Shown here: positions 28,395-35,971 of the stretch, piece after piece | How the letters are laid out: every line of letters starts with the position of its first letter | Numbering within the stretch: position 1 is the stretch's first letter | Origin: Micromonospora sp. HK10 | GTDB lineage: Bacteria > Actinomycetota > Actinomycetes > Mycobacteriales > Micromonosporaceae | NCBI RefSeq assembly: GCF_000982955.1 | Contig: NZ_KQ058725.1 | Coordinates: 1 to 36,184 of the forward strand | Direction: 5' to 3' | DNA length: 36,184 bases | The notes under the pieces: model-generated | Told to the model about the DNA's origin: nothing | Database searches by the model: none | What the model saw: the letters and a program-made list of their open reading frames with translations, nothing else | Program-made: the position numbers and the translations under genes

Positions 28395-29099
28395 ATGCGA
28401 CCCACCTCCACTGATGTCAATGCCCCGGACCCCGGCGGGGAGCCCCGCGCCGGGCGGCGGGACCGCTGGGCCGGCCACCGCGAGCAGCGGCGGCAGGAGC
28501 TGATCGGGGCGGCCGTGCAGGCGCTGCTCCGCCACGGCCCGCAGGTCGACATGGACCAGGTGGCCGCCACCGCCGGCGTCACCAAGCCGGTCCTCTACCG
28601 GTACTTCGCGGACAAGGCGCAGCTCTGGCTCGCGGTCAGCGAGGTGGTGGCGACCCGGGTCGTGGACAGCATCGCCCCCGCCATCGAACAGGTCCGCGAG
28701 GAACGCGCGCTGGTCGAGGCGACCATCGACGCGTACCTGCGGGTGATCGAGTCCGAGCCGACGCTCTACCGGTTCCTCATGCACCAGGCCGGCCACCCCG
28801 GCATCCACCAGGTGGTCGCCGGCACCAGCCGCCAGGTCGCCGCCGGGCTGGCCCGGGCCATCGGGGACCGGCTGCGCGCGCTCGGCCTGGACGCCGGCCC
28901 CGCGGAACCGTGGGCGTACGGGCTGGTCGGCTTCGTGCAGGCGGTCGGCGACTGGTGGACCACGCACGGCCAGCCGATCCGCCGGGAGGCCCTCACCGAC
29001 TACCTGACCACCCTGCTCTGGAGCGGCATCGAGGGGGTGCGGCGCGGCGCCGACCTGCCCGCCGAGCTGGCCCGCGCCCACGAACCGGTCGACCGGTGA
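28395..29099 (+). CDS. TetR-family transcriptional regulator of the diiron oxygenase locus
   Basis: A 234-residue regulator with an extended Arg-rich N-terminus, then the HTH MDQVAATAGVTKPVLYRYFA (about residues 53-72), then DKAQLWLAVSEV. The C-terminal domain (LVEATIDAYLRVIESEPTLY, then FLMHQAGHPG) resembles TetR proteins that bind fatty acids or similar ligands. The GTG start of the next gene overlaps its TGA. With the operator described between the divergent genes, the most likely target is the diiron oxygenase. The ATG follows a TACGAG-like box by 7 bases, so leaderless expression is possible here too. Confidence 0.9.
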   Translation: MRPTSTDVNAPDPGGEPRAGRRDRWAGHREQRRQELIGAAVQALLRHGPQVDMDQVAATAGVTKPVLYRYFADKAQLWLAVSEVVATRVVDSIAPAIEQVREERALVEATIDAYLRVIESEPTLYRFLMHQAGHPGIHQVVAGTSRQVAAGLARAIGDRLRALGLDAGPAEPWAYGLVGFVQAVGDWWTTHGQPIRREALTDYLTTLLWSGIEGVRRGADLPAELARAHEPVDR

Positions 29100-29371
29100 G
29101 CTACCACGGTCCCGCGTGGGTCGCCGACACCGCGGTACGGCTGCACGCGGCCGCCCGCTGGGAACCGGTCGACGGCCGCTACCACTGGGCCGGCCGGATC
29201 GAGCCGGACCCCCGGATGGTCCGGCTGCTCCGCTCCGGCCGCCGCGACGTGCCGGTACGCGTCGGCGAGCGGGTCTGCCGGGCCCGGCTGGCCGAGGTCG
29301 ACCCGTGGGGCGGTGTGCGGATCACCGGAGTCGGCGAGCCACCCTGGCCGCCCGAGGCCGACGAGGACTGA
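29096..29371 (+). CDS. DUF4873-family small protein
   Basis: A 91-residue protein. The GTG at 29096-29098 overlaps the tetR stop (TGA 29097-29099), so translation is coupled. YHGPAWV at the start, EPVDGRYHWAGRI in the middle and DPWGGVRITGVGEPPWP near the end match the DUF4873 family, known mainly from actinobacteria and often next to, or fused to, flavin monooxygenases. The function is unknown. The coupling to the regulator and the nearness of the diiron oxygenase suggest it belongs to the same oxidation pathway; this is inference. Confidence 0.82.
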   Translation: MSYHGPAWVADTAVRLHAAARWEPVDGRYHWAGRIEPDPRMVRLLRSGRRDVPVRVGERVCRARLAEVDPWGGVRITGVGEPPWPPEADED

Positions 29372-29391
29372 GCCGCACGTACCGTGGGGGG

Positions 29392-30033
29392 ATGACCTCA
29401 CCGACCGCCACGGTGCTGCTGGTCTTCGGCTGCGGCGTGGTGGCGGACGGCCACGGTCACCGGCTGACCGCCGAGGGGGAGGCACGCACCCGGGCTGCCC
29501 TCGGGTACGTCACGGCGCACGCCGCCGAGTTCCGGCGCGCCGCCCGGCCCCGCGTCGTCTTCACCGGCGGTTGGCCACTGGGCACCCCCGACGCGGCCGG
29601 CCCGCCGGCCGGATGCCGGGAGGCCGACCTCATGCTGGCCCGGGCCCGCGCCGCCGGCCTGGACCGGTACGCCGACCTGCACGCCGAGACCCGCTCGCGG
29701 ACCACCCTGCAGAACCTGGTCCACACCGTCGAGGACGGCCTGCTCGCCGGGCACGAGTTCGACCCGGCGCGCCCCCTCGGCCTCGTCTCGCACCCCTGGC
29801 ACCTGCCCCGGATCCGGTTCCTCGCCGGGTAGGCGCTGCGCCTGTCCGGCGCGGCACTGCTGGAGGTCGCGGCGGCGGACACCGCCACCGGTCGGGCCCG
29901 GCGTCGCGAGCGGGCGATCCGGGCCGCCGCCCGGCTCGGCTATCTCGGCGTGCACACCCCGGCCGGGTTGCTGCGCCGGGAGCGCGGCATCGCCCGCTCC
30001 GCGCGGCTGCTCAGCGGCTGGAACCGGCGGTAG
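29392..30033 (+). pseudogene. YdcF/DUF218-family protein gene with in-frame TAG
   Basis: The reading frame begins at ATG 29392, 6 bases after TACCGT (leaderless type). It codes a YdcF-like Rossmann domain (VLLVFGCGVVADGHG, VFTGGWPLG, ETRSRTTLQNLVHTVEDGLL, VSHPWHLPRIRFLA). TAG at 29830-29832 (codon 147) interrupts it. The same frame then continues for 66 clearly coding-like codons (ALRLSGAALLEVAAAD to LSGWNRR) to TAG 30031-30033. The family continues through this region, so the stop most likely breaks a normal 214-residue protein. The causes could be a nonsense mutation, a sequencing error or readthrough. YdcF-like proteins act in envelope and nucleotide or lipid chemistry; the substrate is unknown. 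Confidence 0.75.
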
Positions 30034-30177
30034 CGGCCGGCCCGCCGTCGGGCCCCGGCCTGGGCCTGGGCCTGGAGCTTGCGTGTCGCGGGCGGGGTGA
30101 CGACCGGCGGTAGCGGCCGGCCGGCCGCCTCGACCTCGGCCTCGACCCCGGGGCTTGCCCGTGGCGGGCGGGTGACG
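30023..30177. repeat. 75-80 bp imperfect tandem repeat at the end of the YdcF gene
   Basis: Copies at 30023-30102 (80 bp) and 30103-30177 (75 bp) both open with ACCGGCGGTAGCGGCCGG and end with GGGTGACG. Copy 1 contains the last codons and stop of the YdcF frame. The rest of the gap to 30357 (324 bases in all) holds GC-rich sequence with no gene I can support. Confidence 0.8.
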
Positions 30178-30357
30178 AGGCGGCCGACCGCGCGGGGCGG
30201 CAGCCCGGGCCGGGGGCCGGCGGTGACCAGGTGTGTCGCCCCGGCGGGCATGCGGGTGATTGGCCGGCCGGCACGGCGGGTAAGGACGGACGTCGATCGG
30301 TGGAGCTGATCCACCACGGCGGCCGGGGCGGCCGGGGCGTGCGACGCGGGAGGTTCG

Positions 30358-31122
30358 GTGATCGTTCTGGTGCCGGTGTACCAGCCGGGCAAGGACCTGC
30401 TGTGTCTGGTCGACGACCTGGCCGACGCCGGCCAGAACGGGCATCCGGTCGTCGTGGACGACGGCAGCGGCCCGGGCGCGACGGCGGTGCTCGCGGCGGC
30501 CCGCGAGCGGGGCTGCACCGTGCTGCGCCGCCGGGTCAACCGGGGCAAGGGCGTGGTGCTCAAGACCGGATTCCGGTATGTGGCCGCCCACCACCCGGGC
30601 CGCGACGTGGTGTGCGTGGACGCCGACGGGCAGCACCGGGCCGGGGACGTCGCGCTCGCCGCGCAGCGGATGCGGGACACCGGCGCCCTGACACTCGGCG
30701 TGCGCCGCTTCACCGGCGAGGTGCCGCTGCGCAGCCGGTTCGGCAACGCGGTCACCCGGGAGGCCTTCCACCTGACCACCGGCTGCCCGCTGCGGGACAC
30801 CCAGACCGGGCTGCGGGCGTACCCGGGGCGGCTGCTCGACCCGCTTGCCGCGATCCCGGGCAGCCGTTTCGAGTACGAGATGAACGTCCTGCTGCACGCG
30901 GTCCGTGACGGCTGGCCGATCGAACAGGTGGAGATCCCCACCCGCTACCGGGCCGGCAACTCCACCTCGCACTTCTCCTCCCTGGTGGACTCCGCCCGGA
31001 TCTGGGCGGCGCTGGCCGGCTTCGCGGCGACCAGGCCGCTGGCCGGTACCCGGTCGTCCGGCCCCGGCCCCTCGACCGGCGCGCAGTCGCCGCCAGCCGA
31101 CCTGCCGGCAGCCCGCCGCTGA
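30358..31122 (+). CDS. Family 2 glycosyltransferase
   Basis: A 254-residue GT2-type enzyme of the dolichol-phosphate-mannose-synthase-like group. VLVPVYQPGKD (2-12) opens the nucleotide-sugar fold; VVVDDGSGPG (31-40) and CVDADGQH (86-93, metal-binding DAD) are the family motifs, with NRGKG (61-65) between them. The region SRFEYEMNVL, about 190, corresponds to the acceptor-site part. It ends in a Pro/Ser-rich tail without a clear membrane segment. The GTG start follows GGGAGG by 4 bases. It would move a sugar from a nucleotide donor to a lipid phosphate or glycan; the donor and acceptor are unknown. Confidence 0.88.
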   Translation: MIVLVPVYQPGKDLLCLVDDLADAGQNGHPVVVDDGSGPGATAVLAAARERGCTVLRRRVNRGKGVVLKTGFRYVAAHHPGRDVVCVDADGQHRAGDVALAAQRMRDTGALTLGVRRFTGEVPLRSRFGNAVTREAFHLTTGCPLRDTQTGLRAYPGRLLDPLAAIPGSRFEYEMNVLLHAVRDGWPIEQVEIPTRYRAGNSTSHFSSLVDSARIWAALAGFAATRPLAGTRSSGPGPSTGAQSPPADLPAARR

Positions 31123-31194
31123 TCCGGTGCGCCGAGCCGGAGCGCGTCGTCGCGGCCGGGGCTGGCCATCCCGCGGCGTCGGGCCGGTGGGGGG

Positions 31195-31210
31195 AGTCGG
31201 AATGCCGACT
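31195..31210 (+). terminator. Small hairpin after the glycosyltransferase gene
   Basis: AGTCGG (31195-31200) pairs with CCGACT (31205-31210) across a 4-base loop, followed by a second GCCC-TTC-GGGC fold. Only a weak terminator candidate. Confidence 0.3.
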
Positions 31211-31332
31211 GCCGGCCCTTCGGGCGGGTGTCGGGACGACCGGGCGGCCACCGTCGTGGCAGCATGACCGCGCCGTAGCGCGACCGGACGGGCACCGAAC
31301 GTCACGGTCGCGCGCCGTCCCCGAGGAGCCCG

Positions 31333-32220
31333 ATGACCCATCCTGTCCCGCCGCCGGAGCCGGCCACCGGCGAGCCGGCGGAGCGACGCGCCCCGTCGCC
31401 GATGCGCCCGCTGGGCATCGTGGCCGACGTCGGCGGCGTGGCCGGCCTGGCGATCGCCGTGCTGCACCAGGACCTGCTGCTGGTCGCCGTCGCGGTGGTG
31501 ATCGTTCTGCTGCTGTTCGCGCTGCAACTGCGGCGCCGCCGGCCCACGGTCGCCACGGTCCTGCTGGCCCTCGCCTGCCTGGCCGGCGGCGCGGCCGGGG
31601 CCGGCGCGGTGCTGGACCGCTCCCCCGGGACCGCAACCGCCGGCCCCCTCGCGACGGGCGGCGCACCGGCCGACCCTTCCGCGTCCGGCACCGCGCCGGG
31701 CGGCGCACCGGCCGACCACTCCGCGTCCCGCACCGCGCCGGTCGGCGCGAGCGGCGACGGCCCGTCCGCCACGCCGCCCGGCACCGAGGCGACCGGCGGC
31801 GAGGATCCGGCGGACCCGGGGACCGACGGCGGGCCGAGGAAGCTGGTGGACCAGACCGTGGTGCTGGCCCGCGAGGCCGCGGTGGACGTGGACCACCCCG
31901 ACCAGCGGCCGGTCCCCCACCATGTCGACGGGGCAACCGGCGAGCTGGACTTCTACCACGACTGGGGTCCGGTGCGGTCGGACACCATCCAGGTGGTCAA
32001 CGCGCCCAACGTCTACGCGTACTCCGGCGGCCCGGTGGCGCGGGCGTACGCGACCTGCTCGGCGGACCTGGCCAAGTCGCCGTACCCGGCGGCGTCGCCG
32101 GGCGGCGACTTCTGTTTCCGCACCTCGCGCGGCCGGGTCGGGTTCGCCACCATCACCCGCACCCGCGACGACTACGCGTTCGTGGTGCACGTGGTCGTCT
32201 GGGACGGGGCCGGCGGCTGA
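31333..32220 (+). CDS. Membrane-anchored protein of unknown function
   Basis: A 295-residue protein. About three hydrophobic segments lie between residues 24 and 95 (LGIVADVGGVAGLAIAVL; LLLVAVAVVIVLLLFAL; TVATVLLALACLAGG). A Gly/Ala/Pro/Ser/Thr linker (about 97-165) includes two copies of a 14-residue repeat (GGAPAD-[P/H]-SAS; 42 bp at DNA level). The C-terminal 120 residues look extracellular with two cysteines (YATCSADL and GDFCFRTSRGRV); the latter resembles the 'C-x-R-T-x-x-G-R' end of a domain common in actinomycete surface proteins. A GAGGAG precedes the ATG. I do not recognise the function. Confidence 0.75.
   Translation: MTHPVPPPEPATGEPAERRAPSPMRPLGIVADVGGVAGLAIAVLHQDLLLVAVAVVIVLLLFALQLRRRRPTVATVLLALACLAGGAAGAGAVLDRSPGTATAGPLATGGAPADPSASGTAPGGAPADHSASRTAPVGASGDGPSATPPGTEATGGEDPADPGTDGGPRKLVDQTVVLAREAAVDVDHPDQRPVPHHVDGATGELDFYHDWGPVRSDTIQVVNAPNVYAYSGGPVARAYATCSADLAKSPYPAASPGGDFCFRTSRGRVGFATITRTRDDYAFVVHVVVWDGAGG
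31656..31739 (+). repeat. 42-bp in-frame direct repeat in the linker
   Basis: Two copies (starting 31656 and 31698) encode GGAPAD-x-SAS-x-TAP and extend the flexible linker of the membrane protein. Confidence 0.8.
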
Positions 32221-32269
32221 CCGGCCGGGGGTGACGGCGCACGGGACGCGCCGCCACCCCCGGCCCGGG

Positions 32270-34849
32270 TCACGGGTAGCTGACCAGGTTCACCGGCACC
32301 GTGGCGGTGCCCTGCGCGGTGCCGCCGGTGTCGTTGATGACGTGGGTGATCGAGCCGTTGCCGCCCAGCGAGACGGTCAGCAGGTCGTGGAAGCGCACCC
32401 CGGCCGCGGTGGGCGCCTCGAACCCGTGGTACGCGGCGATGCTGGGATCGACGTTGAAGTAGCAGTAGCTGCCCATCCCCCAGCCCTCGAACGCGGTGAC
32501 CGGGTTGGCCACCTTGAACGCCGCGTAGCCGACCATCGAGCCGTTCATCCAGGCCGACGCACTCGGCGGGTCGTACGGCAGCTCGTTCTGGAAGAAGATG
32601 GTCCGGCCGTTGTTGCCGTTCCAGATCACCTCGTACCGCTGGTAGTGCTCGACGAAGAGGCCGAGCGCGGTGACGTAGTTGCCGTTGACGATCAGGCCGG
32701 TGTCGGCGGTGTTCACCGTCCAGCCGACGCCGCTGCCGTGGTCGGCCCGCCAGGCCCAGATGTGGTCGATCAGGGTGTCGTGCTGGTTCACCACCAGGCT
32801 GGTGGTGGCCTTGCCGGGGCCCGCGCCGCCGATCCGGAAGAAGACGTCCTGGATCGAGGTCGGGTTGGCGTTGTGCCGGGCGGTCGCGCCGGCCGGCCCG
32901 ACCTGGAGCAGCACCGGGGAGTTGACCGGGCCGGCGTCGAAGAGCAGGCCGGCCAACCGCACCCCGTCGACGTCGGCGACCGACATGGCGGTGACCCCGT
33001 TCTGCGGGATCAGCGTCGCGAAGCCCAGACCGAGCACCACGGTGCCCGGGCGGGTCACCGCGATCGTCTCGGTGACCGGGTAGACGCCCGGGGTGAACAG
33101 CAGGTTCAGGCCCTGGGCCAGCGCCGCGTTGATGGTCGCGGTGGAGTCGCCGGGGCGGGCGACGTAGAACTGGCTCAGCGGGATCGAGGTACCCGGCGTC
33201 GCGCCGCCCAGCCACGAGGCACCGGCGGCGTTGGTCCGGGTGGACGGGACGAAGACCTGGTAGGCGCCGGCCCCGTCGAGGTACAGGTACGGGATGTCCC
33301 GGCTGACCGGGGTCTGCGCGAGGGTGGTGTACGCCGGGTTGGGGAAGCTGGTCGCCGGGGCCCCGACCACTCCGGAGTTCGTCATGTTCCACACGGCGTT
33401 GAGGTAGCCGCCGACGTTGCTGTCCCGGGTGTACCACTGCTGCTGGGAGTAGGGCTGCACCACGCCGGCGACCCGGCTGTCGGCGATGTACCCGCCGCTG
33501 GCCCAGCCGTAGCCGTTCGGGGCGAGGTTGAGGTCGCCCTGGATGTCCATCCGGCGGAACGGCGCGGCCTGGGAGACCGCCCAGCGGGTGAACCCGGCGG
33601 ACGGGAAGACCTCCAGGTTGGACGCCGATCGCCAGAAGTTCTGGGTGGCGTTGCCGTTGAACCAGCCGGCGTCGACCGTGACGTCGCCGTGGATGCGGAC
33701 GTCGTCGGGGTTCCGGCCCAGCCCCATGATCGAGGTGTAGAAGCCGATCTGCGCGTTGATGCCGGAGTAGTCGCCGGGCTTGAACATCAGCGCGTACCGC
33801 TGGGTGCCGAACTGGTTGGACTCCTGGGTGCGGAAGACCGCGTCGAGCTGGCCCTGGATGGTGGCGGCCGACATCGACGGGTCGAAGGTGATGACGTTGG
33901 GTCCGAGGGACCCGCCGCCGGGGATGGTGGTGCCGCCTCCGGAGGTGTTCACCGCGACCTCCCACAGCGAGTAGCCGTAGCTGGTGGCCCGGGCGGTGCC
34001 GTACATCCGCACGTAGCGGCCGGAGCCGGTGACGGTCAGGGTGTCGGTGCCGCCGTCGCCCGTGGTGGTGGCGTAGACGGTGGTCCAGGCGGCGCCGTCG
34101 GTCGAGGTCTGGATCTGGTACGCCCGGCCGTACGCCGCCTCCCAGGTGAGCACGACCCGGCAGAGGGTCCGCACGCTGCCCAGGTCGACCTGGAGCCACT
34201 GCGGGTCGGCGGCGGCGCTGGACCACCGGGTGCCGGTGTTGCCGTCGACCGCCGCGCCGGCGGGTGTGCCGGCGTTCTCGGTGGTGGAGGCGGTGGCGGG
34301 GCGGCCCTGGGCGGCGTTGGTGGTGGTGTCGCAGCCGCTGCCGCCGCCGGTGGTGCCGTAGACCTGGAACTCCCAGAGCGAGTAGCCGTAGGCGGTGGCC
34401 CGGGCGGTGCCGTACATCCGCACGTACCGGCCGGTGCCGCTGACGGTGAGGTCGTCGGTGCCGCCGTCACCGCTGGTGGTGGCGTAGACGGTGGTCCAGG
34501 TGACGCCGTCGGTCGAGGTCTGGATCTGGTACGCCCGGCCGTACGCCGCCTCCCAGGTGAGCACGACCCGGGAGATGGTGGCGGCGGCGCCCAGGTCGAC
34601 CTGGAGCCATTGTGGATCGGTGAAGGCGCTGGACCAGCGGGTGCCCGCGTTGCCGTCGGTGGCGTTGGTCGCGGGGCTGCCGGCGTTCTCCACCGACGAG
34701 GCGGTCGTCGGGCGGCCCTGGGACAGCAGCGGGTCGGCCGCGCGGGCGGGGGTCGGCGCGAGCAGTCCGGCCGTCGTGAGCAGGGCGGTCAGGGCGGTGA
34801 GCAGGCGGTGGGCCCGGGGGCGGGGTGGGCGGGGTGGGACCGGTGACAT
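32270..34849 (-). CDS. Secreted two-discoidin-domain plus beta-helix protein
   Basis: An 859-residue secreted protein. Signal peptide about 1-38 (ends ARA). Two F5/8-type-C (discoidin/CBM32-like) domains follow, about 39-165 and 172-305, with SSVENAGSPATNATDGNAG and WLQVDLG motifs; the two share long identical stretches. Residues 310-859 form a right-handed beta-helix-like region (NVITFDPSMSAATIQGQLDA; FKPGDYSGINAQIGFYTSIM; GVYPVTETIAVTRPGTVVLG). Similar actinomycete proteins are often labelled 'coagulation factor 5/8 type' and may act on or bind polysaccharide; no catalytic residue can be assigned. A GGAGAG precedes the ATG 34847-34849. A leader hairpin lies upstream. It stands alone as a transcription unit. 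Confidence 0.8.
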   Translation of the reverse strand: MSPVPPRPPRPRAHRLLTALTALLTTAGLLAPTPARAADPLLSQGRPTTASSVENAGSPATNATDGNAGTRWSSAFTDPQWLQVDLGAAATISRVVLTWEAAYGRAYQIQTSTDGVTWTTVYATTSGDGGTDDLTVSGTGRYVRMYGTARATAYGYSLWEFQVYGTTGGGSGCDTTTNAAQGRPATASTTENAGTPAGAAVDGNTGTRWSSAAADPQWLQVDLGSVRTLCRVVLTWEAAYGRAYQIQTSTDGAAWTTVYATTTGDGGTDTLTVTGSGRYVRMYGTARATSYGYSLWEVAVNTSGGGTTIPGGGSLGPNVITFDPSMSAATIQGQLDAVFRTQESNQFGTQRYALMFKPGDYSGINAQIGFYTSIMGLGRNPDDVRIHGDVTVDAGWFNGNATQNFWRSASNLEVFPSAGFTRWAVSQAAPFRRMDIQGDLNLAPNGYGWASGGYIADSRVAGVVQPYSQQQWYTRDSNVGGYLNAVWNMTNSGVVGAPATSFPNPAYTTLAQTPVSRDIPYLYLDGAGAYQVFVPSTRTNAAGASWLGGATPGTSIPLSQFYVARPGDSTATINAALAQGLNLLFTPGVYPVTETIAVTRPGTVVLGLGFATLIPQNGVTAMSVADVDGVRLAGLLFDAGPVNSPVLLQVGPAGATARHNANPTSIQDVFFRIGGAGPGKATTSLVVNQHDTLIDHIWAWRADHGSGVGWTVNTADTGLIVNGNYVTALGLFVEHYQRYEVIWNGNNGRTIFFQNELPYDPPSASAWMNGSMVGYAAFKVANPVTAFEGWGMGSYCYFNVDPSIAAYHGFEAPTAAGVRFHDLLTVSLGGNGSITHVINDTGGTAQGTATVPVNLVSYP
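34073..34576. repeat. Internal duplication of the discoidin domain (DNA level)
   Basis: The stretch near 34101-34160 recurs near 34512-34571, an offset of 411 bases (137 codons), nearly identical at DNA level. It shows a recent duplication or gene conversion of the domain. Confidence 0.8.
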
Positions 34850-34883
34850 GGGTCTCTCCGGGACGGGTGGGGAGCCGGGACGG

Positions 34884-34914
34884 CGGGCGGGTCCCGCGTC
34901 GGGTGACCCGCCCG
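34884..34914 (-). other. Hairpin in the leader of the discoidin/beta-helix gene
   Basis: CGGGCGGGTC (34884-34893) pairs perfectly with GACCCGCCCG (34905-34914) across an 11-base loop. It lies in the presumed leader, about 35 bases above the ATG. Confidence 0.55.
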
Positions 34915-34923
34915 TTCGGGTGG

Positions 34924-34952
34924 AGGGTTCCCCGGCCGGTGACGCATGTCAA
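34924..34952 (-). promoter_or_regulatory. Possible promoter of the discoidin/beta-helix gene
   Basis: Consensus -35 TTGACA (34947-34952 on the minus strand), a 17-base spacer and a weak AACCCT (34924-34929). Confidence 0.4.
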
Positions 34953-34957
34953 TGAAT

Positions 34958-34981
34958 CCGTCGGTTCCGACGGCCTTTTTT
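34958..34981 (+). terminator. Orphan intrinsic terminator on the plus strand
   Basis: CCGTCGG (34958-34964), 2-base loop, CCGACGG (34967-34973), then CCTTTTTT. A textbook terminator for plus-strand transcription, but no plus-strand gene lies just before it. On the minus strand it would sit directly upstream of the -35 of the discoidin/beta-helix gene. Confidence 0.7.
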
Positions 34982-35029
34982 CGCGGCTTGTGAAAAGTCC
35001 GGAACGAAGCCGCCGGCCTCGGCACCCGA

Positions 35030-35800
35030 TCAGGTGCCGGCGTCCCAGACCTGCGCCTCGAACTCCCGCAACCGCTCCCGGAGCCCCTCCGGACGGGTGG
35101 TCCGGTACGGGTGGTGCGCGGCCGGGATGACCCGCACCATCTCGTCGACCATCTCCTGGGGATCGTCCTGGTTCGCCAGGTAGTCGCTCAGGTCCGGGCG
35201 GTCCAGCAGCGCGCTCGACCCGTCCCACCACTGGTCCATCGCCTCGACGCCGGTGTCGTTGTAGCCGGTGCGGTACGGGCCCGGGTTGATCGTGGCCACC
35301 CGCACGCCACGCGGCTCCAGCTCACCCTTCATCGCCCAGGCCAGCGCCTCGATGGCGTGTTTCGTGGCGGCGTACACGCCGACCCAGGGGCGGGTGCGGA
35401 CGCCGACCGCCGACGACACCCAGACGACCTTGCCGGCGCCCCGGCCGACCAGTTGCGGAGCGAAGCCCTGGACCAGGTGCAGGTGGCCGAAGACGTTCAC
35501 CTCGAAGGACCGCCGGACCCGGGACATGGGGATCTCCACCACCGCCCCGGCCTCCTGCACGCCGGCGTTGAGCACCAGGATGTCCACCCGGTGCCGCAGC
35601 GCCGCGGCCCGGTCGGTCTCGTCCGTCACGTCCAGCTTGATCGCCTCGACGGTCAGCCCTTCCCGGCGCGCCGTGTCGCGCAGCGCCCGCACCTGCGGCC
35701 AGATCTCCGCCCCGGCGATCACGTGGTGCCCCGCCCGGGCCAGCCCGAGCGCGGTGCCCCGCCCCAGGCCGCTGCCCGCGCCGGTGATCAGGATGTCCAC
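35030..35800 (-). CDS. Short-chain dehydrogenase/reductase (SDR)
   Basis: A 256-residue NAD(P)-dependent oxidoreductase. TGAGSGLG (6-13) is the cofactor-binding glycine motif, LDVTD (56-60) and NAGV (78-81) are family motifs, and the catalytic triad is Ser129/130, Tyr143 and Lys147 (YAATK). The length is standard. The C-terminal 50 residues (MDQWWDG, ANQDDPQEMVDEMVRVIP) give specificity; the substrate is unknown. The start is the GTG at 35798-35800, after a GGGGA-like sequence. A 6-bp stem (GGCACC/GGTGCC) flanks the stop codon and may be a weak end signal. It follows the L36 gene by 15 bases and may be co-transcribed. Confidence 0.92.
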   Translation of the reverse strand: MDILITGAGSGLGRGTALGLARAGHHVIAGAEIWPQVRALRDTARREGLTVEAIKLDVTDETDRAAALRHRVDILVLNAGVQEAGAVVEIPMSRVRRSFEVNVFGHLHLVQGFAPQLVGRGAGKVVWVSSAVGVRTRPWVGVYAATKHAIEALAWAMKGELEPRGVRVATINPGPYRTGYNDTGVEAMDQWWDGSSALLDRPDLSDYLANQDDPQEMVDEMVRVIPAAHHPYRTTRPEGLRERLREFEAQVWDAGT

Positions 35801-35815
35801 CGTCCCCGCCCGCCG

Positions 35816-35938
35816 TCAGCCCTGCCGGGCCTTCTGCCGGCGATCGGCCTTGTTGATCACGAAAAGCTTGCCCCGCCGGCGGACGACGATCGAGCCGACC
35901 TTCCGCTTCAGCCCGCGCAGGGAGCTTCGTACCTTCAT
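35816..35938 (-). CDS. rpmJ: 50S ribosomal protein L36, cysteine-free paralogue
   Basis: A 40-residue, very basic protein beginning [20 protein letters not shown] and ending [11 protein letters not shown]. The pattern is L36, but the Cys and His residues that bind zinc in the standard form are absent; it is the zinc-independent 'C-minus' form. Such paralogues replace the zinc protein when zinc is scarce, often under Zur control. I see no AT-rich Zur-like box in the 60 bases upstream. The ATG 35936-35938 follows GGGGTGAG. It was found by reading short frames on the minus strand. Confidence 0.92.
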   Translation of the reverse strand: MKVRSSLRGLKRKVGSIVVRRRGKLFVINKADRRQKARQG

Positions 35939-35971
35939 CGCAGACTCACCCCGTTCCGGCTGGACTCTCGG

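Noticed and set aside
27444..29371. Part of an antibiotic biosynthetic gene cluster because of the AurF-like gene
   Set aside because: No polyketide, peptide or tailoring genes lie around it; the neighbours are housekeeping-like.
29398..32190. 930-codon minus-strand frame over the YdcF, glycosyltransferase and membrane-protein genes
   Set aside because: The plus-strand genes have clear motifs or ribosome-binding sites; this frame has none.
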